Below are positions 57,433-64,000 of a stretch of DNA of 64,000 nt, piece by piece. Position 1 is the first letter of the stretch, and every line of letters begins with the position of its first letter. The translations under genes and the position numbers were made by a program. The stretch is from Sambucus nigra (Eukaryota; Streptophyta; Magnoliopsida; Dipsacales; Adoxaceae), in contig OX422208.1 of the NCBI GenBank assembly GCA_949130495.1, positions 687,967,702 through 688,031,701 of the forward strand. The letters run 5' to 3'. The notes beneath the pieces are model-generated. The model was not told where the DNA came from, ran no database searches, and worked only from the letters and a program-made list of their open reading frames with translations.

Positions 57433-57589
57433 CGGGCCGAGAGAGAGAGAGTCCGAGTATAATTGGTAGGGTGACACCAAAATAATGATAAAGTAATTAG
57501 TGTATAATTAATTGGAATAAAGTCGGACCATAAACTTATATGTTTTAGGCTTGTGTATGGGCATAGTACACCGGTAGACCAGATTTCTA

Positions 57590-57638
57590 TATATATATAC
57601 GGTAATGTGTAGTGTGTGTATATATATATATACATATG

Positions 57639-57737
<99 letters not shown>
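57590..57737. repeat. TA/TG microsatellite
   Basis: Long TA run with interruptions followed by TG repeats. Confidence 0.96.
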
Positions 57738-58148
57738 TTTATAAATATTTGTGTGAATAATATTTATAGTAAAGCATACCCATTCTAGTGCTATCAGGGG
57801 AGGTTGCGCGATGTGGATAAATCCCCTAGCTAGAGAATTAAGGGTGAGTATAGTCCCCAGGTCATAGCGTTCGGGTTCAGGAATGAGACGCTTTGGTTAC
57901 GATTCGGTCTCATTGTCGTGGAAAACTATGGCTGCCTCCACAACGTTTATACATTTTTCTGAAATGGGGAGCTAACCGTGTCAGGGTTTCGGGTGGATGA
58001 GTATACCCGATTATGATAGCATCTAGAGAACACCCGATGAGTGCCTACTCGGGGGATAGTATATATCTACGACATGTATATGTGAATGTTGTAGGATTTG
58101 TACTTATATATGGTATAATTATATACGTGTTAATACAAGATGGGAATG

Positions 58149-58345
58149 GTATAATTAATATAACTTATGAAGTTGTTATATAGTATTGAATGGGAATTGA
58201 TTTAATAAGTTAGTGTGAATAATAACTTATAACTCATATATGTAATATGAATAGTATAAGTGGTATAACTTGTGAGAATGTTATATGGCATTAAGTGAAA
58301 AATTACTTAAATAAGTTAACGAGACTAATAACTTATAAAGCATAC
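58149..58345. repeat. Duplicated block of about 113 bases
   Basis: GGTATAATTAATATAACTTATG at 58149 and GGTATAACTTGTGAGAATG at 58262, both ending near AATAACTTATAA. Confidence 0.75.
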
Positions 58346-59113
58346 TAAACCCAATAGGGTTAGAGTAGTGGGAATCGTGGGATATATGTGACAAGACTAG
58401 TTGTGGGGTGGTTAGCTAGATGGGCTAGATATAGTACGTTAGGTGTGCACATTAGTGGAGGGGTGAGATGTCAGAGAGTGTGCGACACTAACTTAAATAT
58501 GGAGAGCATACTTGCACTTTAATTTACTGCATTTAAATTCACTTGCCAAATATTTTCAAAATGTTTTGAGTTCTAACCCTTGCTATAAAATATTTTCAAA
58601 ACCTTTTAGGTGTCCAGCCATAGGGATGCCAGAATTGCTCTATTCCAGGTTTTCGCAGTTGTGACACATGTGAATGTTGCAGGACTTTGACTTAGCCGAT
58701 TCAGTCATTTCATTCCTAGAGTAGGATGCAGTCAATATTCCACTTAAGCATGTCGCTCTAGCTATACCATTCATTTCAGTTGGTTGATGTATTATTTTAT
58801 TACTCTTGTGATTCATCTCGTTATATGATTTGTAGCTGGTGGTTGTTTCGGCAAGGTTTGTATCTATTCCATTTTTAGTATTGCTTAATCTAGTGATTGC
58901 ATGATGGTTAGTTTTATATATATTCTTTTACATGTTGTAGTTGGCATGTTTATTAAAAAAAGATAAAATTTGGCACCATGTCTTTTGAATACTTGGTGGT
59001 TATCAAGTTTTAAAAAGGTTTTCGACAGTTATGTTAAGAATGAACCATATGAGATTCTTGTTTAATTTTGTATAGGACTGATCACCCGGTATTTTATTAG
59101 GCGGGCTGTTACA

Positions 59114-59215
59114 GACGATCTCCAGATCCATGGGGAGAAAAAGGTTATTGAAAAAGTAGCTTTTATTGCAGAGAATTCGTAGTTGGCTTTAAAGGATGCT
59201 ACTGCTTAGCCTGCT
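59114..59215 (+). pseudogene. Antisense gene 2, part 2 (C-terminus)
   Basis: Starts with the duplicated GACGA and reads DLQIHGEKKVIEKVAFIAEN, a TAG at 59179, then LALKDATA and a TAG. It continues the acidic end of part 1 in frame once the solo LTR and one GACGA copy are left out. Tail beyond is AT-rich. Confidence 0.65.
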
Positions 59216-59544
59216 TTCTTTTGTTTTTATACAACTCTTTTTTTATAAATATTTATCTATGAAGCATGTTTAATGAAGAACAATTTACATGAATAATTTA
59301 TGATTTATTACTAATGACAGTTATTTGTAGCATTCTTTGTGTATTATGCTTCCTTTTCAAATATTTCTTTGTTCATGGATTTTTATGATTGGATCTAATC
59401 AATTTTTCATTTTAGTACAGTTTTTATTTTGGGTATTTCTAGTATTTTTTAGCCTTGTCTTACTAGTTTCCTTAGGGATGAACTGTTTTAGTCATCTAAT
59501 TAGGAAAGGCATGTGGTAGGATATTGTTCTCACACCCCTTCCAA
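59216..59544. other. Non-coding AT-rich stretch after antisense gene 2
   Basis: No gene recognised; a hydrophobic small ORF at 59337-59519 has no support. Confidence 0.6.
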
Positions 59545-59760
59545 GCATTTTATGCGGTCAAAGACGTGCATTGATTAATAGGGTTGGCTAAGAATGACTT
59601 AATCTATAATTTTTAATGCAGTCAAAGATGTACACTATCTAATTAAAAAAAGTTATAAGATCGGATCTTATTGATAAACCCTTTTCCAAGAGTTTTGTAC
59701 AGTTAAAGACGCCATTGAATAATTGGGTTGGCGATGGCTGACCTGATCTATAATTTGAAT
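59545..59760. repeat. Three-copy degenerate tandem repeat
   Basis: Units around GCGGTCAAAGACGTGCATTG (59551), GCAGTCAAAGATGTACACT (59619) and ACAGTTAAAGACGCCATTG (59699), each followed by a GTTGGC or ATCTATAATTT block; spacing about 66 and 80 bases. Confidence 0.8.
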
Positions 59761-59879
59761 AAATGCTAGTAAAAGTGTGACAGACATAAAAATGAAATAA
59801 GAGGTAATAAGTATCTTCATATATTGAATTTTTCTTGTATATATTTTATAACCAAATGCATTTTTCTTCCTCAATAAAA

Positions 59880-60870
59880 AAATATTTCTTAATTACAGTA
59901 CCTCTTGAGGTGATCAGAGTTGCAATGATTTTTGAATGGTTCTTCTCATAGAGTTTTAATTCGGTAAATAACAGGTTTTACAAATTTATTCACGTGATAG
60001 GACCATGCCATTTTGCTTCCAACCAATTGGACTTATGTGTAACGTTCTTCAAGATGTAGTCCCCTTCCGTGAGAGTTCTAGGTTAGACTATTTTATTCTA
60101 GAATTTTGTTAAGCATTGTTGATAGTCTATTACCCTGAGTGATGCTACCTCCCTGACTTCATTTACCAGGTTTAGATAAAATTCTCACAAAATCACTTAT
60201 AGGGGAATCAAAATTTAGAACCCTTTGTCTTAGGAGGCCGACCTCAATATGGACCATGGCTTCACCACCAAAGTCCAACATGTAGGGAAACTCTCCGATT
60301 ACTGTTTAAGGTGTTATCCTATAGGCCCACAATATGATTCGTAGCTCATTATCCAATTTGTCTTGGGTGATTCTAGACTCTTCTTCATCCCATATAATAA
60401 AGTTTTCTTCATGAACTTCGTCTGTCAGTTGTTTTTTGGATGATCCAGTGAAGAATGGAATTTTCTAATCTTGGACTTTCCATAACACTCGTAAAACTCA
60501 TCATTATCAAATCGGATGCCTTAGTTAGCAATGAAAGCGTGAGGGATCCCAAGCCTTCTTGTCATATTCTTTCATATCACTTGGGATACTTTTGCATAAG
60601 TCATATTTATGAGTTATTCGTCCTCCACCTGTTTCGTAAAGTAATCCTATACTACCCCGAATTATCTTAACTTCATTTGGTGTTTGGTAGTGGGCCGATT
60701 ATATCCATATCGAAAAGGCAAAAGGTGAAAGATGTTGATACTGGCACCAGCTCGGTCTTGGTTTTTTGTGTATCACTAAAACCTCTAGCATATGTCTTAC
60801 TTCTGCATGTATTCCTTAAAGTCTTTCCTCACTGTAGTCCAATAATATACTTAGGTGGCTATTCTCTTCA
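59880..60870 (-). pseudogene. Tat-lineage integrase (element B)
   Basis: Minus strand, strongly decayed. The core shows DYFTKQVEDE (D at 60646), YAKVSQVI, RRLGIPHAFIAN (60520-60560) and IRFDNDEF. The family has VSDNG where this has IAN-stop-G, so the second catalytic aspartate is Asn. The C-terminal part keeps NEVREVASLRVIDY, RTLTEGDYILKNVTHKSNWL and AKWHGPI (60020-60130). The usual YRTTxRTPTGETPF region is reduced to WAYRITP. It follows the RNase H at 60871-61745 and precedes, on the opposite strand, antisense gene 2. The enzyme would have inserted Tat cDNA; this copy is inactive. Confidence 0.8.
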
Positions 60871-61745
60871 CCAGTGTCCGGCCTGTTGCGTGGGCACCAT
60901 ATGACCTTTCACGATTTCTTTGACCATGTTTGGTGCTTTCGTAGGGTGGACACATCTTATCATTGAGACTATAAATCCTCTTTTGTATATCACTCCCTTA
61001 TCCACGATGTACTTTATAGCTTTGTAACGACGTTTCCTTACCTCCTTCTGATCACCTGAAAGAATATCTTTTTCCAAGCATGTGATAATTGGGTCCATCC
61101 AGGATGGCCTCATGGTCATATATACAAAATTTACTTTTTCCACAGTACCTGTCAGATGAGCTAATACGTCTGTGCTGGTATTTTTAATTTTGGGGATCCT
61201 AATCATCTGGAGTACTTTTAGCTTTGTAATTAGTAATTTTACCCTCTCGAGATATTTTAACATATTTAACTTTCTTTCTTCATATTCTCATAGCACCTGG
61301 TTCACTACTAGTTGTGAATCATTATAATCCATTATCTACTTGTCCCCAAGTGATACAACCAACTCAAATAACCAATAAAATCTTCATATTCTGCTTCATT
61401 ATCGAATTCTTTAAGCTTGAAACATGGAGTGTATTTTATGTCAGCTCCATTAGATGCGTTGATTATCAAACCCACTCCACTACTGCTCGAGTATGATGAT
61501 CCATCCACAAATACCCTCCATATTGGAAGATCATTCTCAAAGTCTCCTTATATTAGAGAACCATATTTAAACAGTCGTTCAATAAACGTTTTACTATACC
61601 TAGGCTAGTTTTCTTCGAGTGAGGATTTCATTGGGATCTTGTTCTAATCAGTTGGAACTACAACAGAGTGCTTGGCTGGCAATTAAATCTGCTCATCTGT
61701 GATAATAGTTATTATTTTTATCGATCCCTTCTCCTCGCATGTGAA
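60871..61745 (-). pseudogene. Tat-lineage RNase H and integrase N-terminus (element B)
   Basis: Minus strand. VFVDGSSYSSSSGVGLIINA (about 61455-61515) is the first RNase H motif with its Asp; FDNEAEYEDFIGYLSWL has the Glu; NDSQLVVNQVL has the next Asp (about 61300-61330). Then ORF 60868-61263: LKYLERVKLLITKL, VDxxLAxL-like linker, a stretch with MDPIITCLEKDILSGDQKEV and RKRRYKAIKYIVDKGVIYKR, and the HHCC-like start MVKEIVKGHMVPTQQAGHW. This order is that of Tat-group pol. Upstream it is cut at 61749 by the chromovirus LTR. Confidence 0.9.
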
Positions 61746-62869
61746 TTTTTGTAATACCCCGTATTTTTATGGCTTTTAAATTTGGGGATTTATTAAATTT
61801 AATTGAGAATTAATTTAATATTAATCCGGAATTTTATTTTAAATAATTACTAGCGTGATGAGAGTTAGTAATTATTTGAAAATTGTTGAATATTACTAGA
61901 TGAGTAAATTAATTTATAAGATTAATTTTATTAAAAATTTTCATGAGTGGATAAAATGGCAATTATGGAAATTTAAGTCGGGACGCGCGTGTGTCGTGTC
62001 GGGACTAAATTATTATTATAAAAGTGAATAAATTATAAGTCTCCAGTATGGTTGTTTCAAGTGCGCCAACGTGTCCGGAAGGGTCAAGATAGTCAGAAAA
62101 GTGTACCCGGGGGTTTAGTTTGGGTCTCTGGGCATTTTTAGGCCTAATTAACATCCCAGGAGGGTATTATAGACATTTTGTATTTTTAGGTAATTAAAAC
62201 CACGAATTTCCCTAGCATAAATCAGCTATTAGAAGTTATCTTTTAGGGTTAACAAACACTGAACATAAGAACGACCATTAGAGAAGAAGGTAGGAAATTT
62301 TTCAAGAAATCTAAGGCCAAGAACCCATCCGATTGCACCACCACCACCGCCAAAACATAGATCGTATGACGAGAAAAGCAGCCATATCTTCTTCATTATC
62401 AAATCAGTTATTAAAATCCCATGCAAGTATCTATCTTTCTTTTCTTTTAGTTAATGTTTCACCCATGTTAGAATAGGATTGTTAAACACATGTTTCATGG
62501 AAGTATTTAATGATTTAGAGAATTAAATCACATGTTTTAGAGGAAATATATATACTCTTGAAATCTCAATCATATGTAGAGGATTACCCACAAAATTATA
62601 TGGATTTAGAAGAAAGAAATCAGAAAAAGAATTAGAAGAATGGAAGTTTTATGAAATATTTGGGTTCTTAATAATTATGTTAATTTACCCCATTAATTCA
62701 ATACCTTTGACGAATTTGTACATGTTTCACTTAGGAAATCATGTATATAGGTATATATGACCAGTAGTAATTTTTTTTGGGAGTTTGGGAATCGTTAATG
62801 GAGTCTTGGTTGAGATTGGAGAAGGAAACCCATAGATAACAATGGCAGAATTTGGAATAACTACTTAAT

Positions 62870-62939
62870 CGATCGATCGACAAAGAGCATTGATCGATCG
62901 ATGATTGATCGATCGACCCCTTTCCTCGATCGATCGATC
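62870..62939. repeat. CGATCGATCGA cluster
   Basis: Four dyad units (CGATCGATCGAC, TGATCGATCGATG, TGATCGATCGACC, CGATCGATCGATCC) within 70 bases. Confidence 0.92.
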
Positions 62940-63716
62940 CCTACTGGAAAATTGCATATGTTTCTCCCTTTTTTTAATCCGTGTAAAATACGTAGGAACC
63001 CTCGAACATCATTTAAATAGAATAGTGGGTCATGAAGAGGACCAGTAGGGTCTAAGTAAACTCCGTTGAGTGGAATTTAAAAAGGGATGAAATTTTGGGT
63101 TAACGGGGGGTTTAATCACACATTGAAAATTGTGCATACGTTCACTAAAGGATTTAGAGACTCGAGAAAGACTTAGACCAGAAGGTTAGAGAGGGCGTAC
63201 ATACTGAAATCACATTTTAGTAAGAAATATCATTTCGAGAGATGAGAAGTAAGTATTAAATAAATTATAAGTGAGAATAAAAGAGATGAATCCGTTATAC
63301 GAGATAATTGAGTAAAATTGTGTTAAAACGGATAATAATAATTATGGGTCGTGGGCGAACCTAATTTGGAAAATGTGAATATCTATATATATGACCGTGT
63401 GAGTGTGTACATATATTTAGTATTCTATTTATGAATAATCGTGCATGCGCTACTTGCTATCACGTAGGTTGCTGTGCCGGGATAGTCTTATCTCGATGGG
63501 ACCTTTATGAGGGATATTGACTTGTACCCTATAATATAGGATTCCTTGGTACAGGTTATCTTAGTGACTTGGAACTATTCTTTGCCTCCATTTTGTGTGT
63601 ATTGTGTTAATACAGTTCGAGAGTGATTTCGAACTATTATTTCCCTTAGTACGAGTGATACGGGGACTTGATAGCAGAATATATCAACACCATAGATTTT
63701 ATGTGGGGTGCCGATA

Positions 63717-63720
<4 letters not shown>

Positions 63721-63760
<40 letters not shown>
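63721..63760. repeat. TA microsatellite
   Basis: TA run inside the LTR. Confidence 0.95.
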
Positions 63761-63767
<7 letters not shown>

Positions 63768-64000
63768 TTAACTAAAATATATATACTTATATGTATGGAA
63801 ACTTTCTACTATGCGTATAAGTAGTTAAGTAATGAATAAATGCACCAGCTTTATAATAAGTGTTCAGGAACTTTGTAACAGCACTGAGTTGTTCTAAGTA
63901 ACGTAGGAAATATGGAAGTGTTTGATTTTCTAAAGCTAATTATGATAGCCTTTGTACTTCTCGGGATAAAACTTTATAGAAAATAAGTTAGATCAACTTA

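Larger units (their letters stand above)
56169..59113 (+). mobile_element. Solo chromovirus LTR, 2.9 kb
   Basis: Runs TGTAACACCCCGTAAATT to GGCGGGCTGTTACA with GACGA on both sides; no internal region. Its 3' third matches the 3080-3370 part of the LTR at 2558, and the overall layout matches 61750-64000, so it belongs to the same long chromovirus LTR group. It carries a two-copy tandem repeat (57255-57432), a TA/TG microsatellite (57590-57737) and a second duplicated block (58149-58345). It interrupts the C-terminus of antisense gene 2. Confidence 0.94.
61750..64000 (+). mobile_element. Chromovirus LTR, reaches window end
   Basis: Starts TGTAATACCCCGTATTTT. Its first 450 bases match the LTR at 2558 closely in order, and the block at 17624 corresponds to its CGATCGAT cluster at 62870. 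A leader-like stretch with an AGAAGAAGG purine run lies at 62280. Coding regions are absent. The right end is beyond the window. It interrupts Tat element B; the five bases before it are ATTTT. Confidence 0.88.

Noticed and set aside
59337..59519. Small membrane protein gene
   Set aside because: Hydrophobic residues come from T-rich DNA; no start context or homology.

Overview
This window looks like repeat-rich, intergenic or pericentromeric DNA from a flowering plant, probably a eudicot with a large genome; I cannot name the species. I find no intact host gene, no rRNA, tRNA or CRISPR. Almost everything recognisable is a mobile element: Ty3/gypsy chromoviruses (Tekay/Del-like), Ty3/gypsy Tat-lineage elements, Ty1/copia Sirevirus-like elements that carry gag but no pol, a short non-coding LTR element, and CACTA (En/Spm) DNA transposon remains. 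All coding regions are broken by stops and frameshifts.

Layout. 1-3590: end of a chromovirus pol (RT, RNase H, integrase, chromodomain), polypurine tract and truncated 3' LTR, plus strand. 3560-7504: a second chromovirus, minus strand (gag, PBS, 3.0 kb LTR). 7505-11000: gag-only copia copy on minus. 11028-16512: gag-only copia copy on plus, split by a 3.0 kb short LTR element (12468-15464) with a perfect GTTTC duplication. 16514-17662: chromovirus LTR piece. 17665-19529: Tat gag and LTR, minus. 19535-20211: Tat RNase H, minus, whose upstream half lies at 35175-37851.

Between these two halves sits about 15 kb (20212-35175) with CACTA features (GGTCA-rich ends, transposase-associated domain, Transposase_24-like ORF). 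It holds a solo LTR (22149-24936, GTCGA duplication) and a pol-less Tat derivative (about 25600-33050) carrying an intron-containing, antisense gene of the PF04195 type. 37852-45155 is a complete gag-only copia element with both LTRs, inserted into the gag of the minus-strand Tat element, which resumes at 45156. 45856-47182 is a solo LTR (TTGGT duplication). 47188-51000 is mostly unassigned.

51010-53720 shows an unusual order: chromodomain end, one LTR, then PBS and gag, all plus strand. 53880-59215 is a second PF04195-like antisense gene, split by a solo LTR (56169-59113, GACGA duplication); its partner Tat RNase H-integrase is on minus at 59880-61745. A chromovirus LTR runs from 61750 to the window end.

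The order of insertion can be read from which element interrupts which: the minus-strand Tat element (47-19.5 kb) is oldest in its block, then the CACTA-like and copia insertions, then the solo LTRs. The most unusual signals are the two antisense intron-bearing genes inside Tat elements, the gag-only copia family, and LTR-specific clusters of short CpG palindromes.
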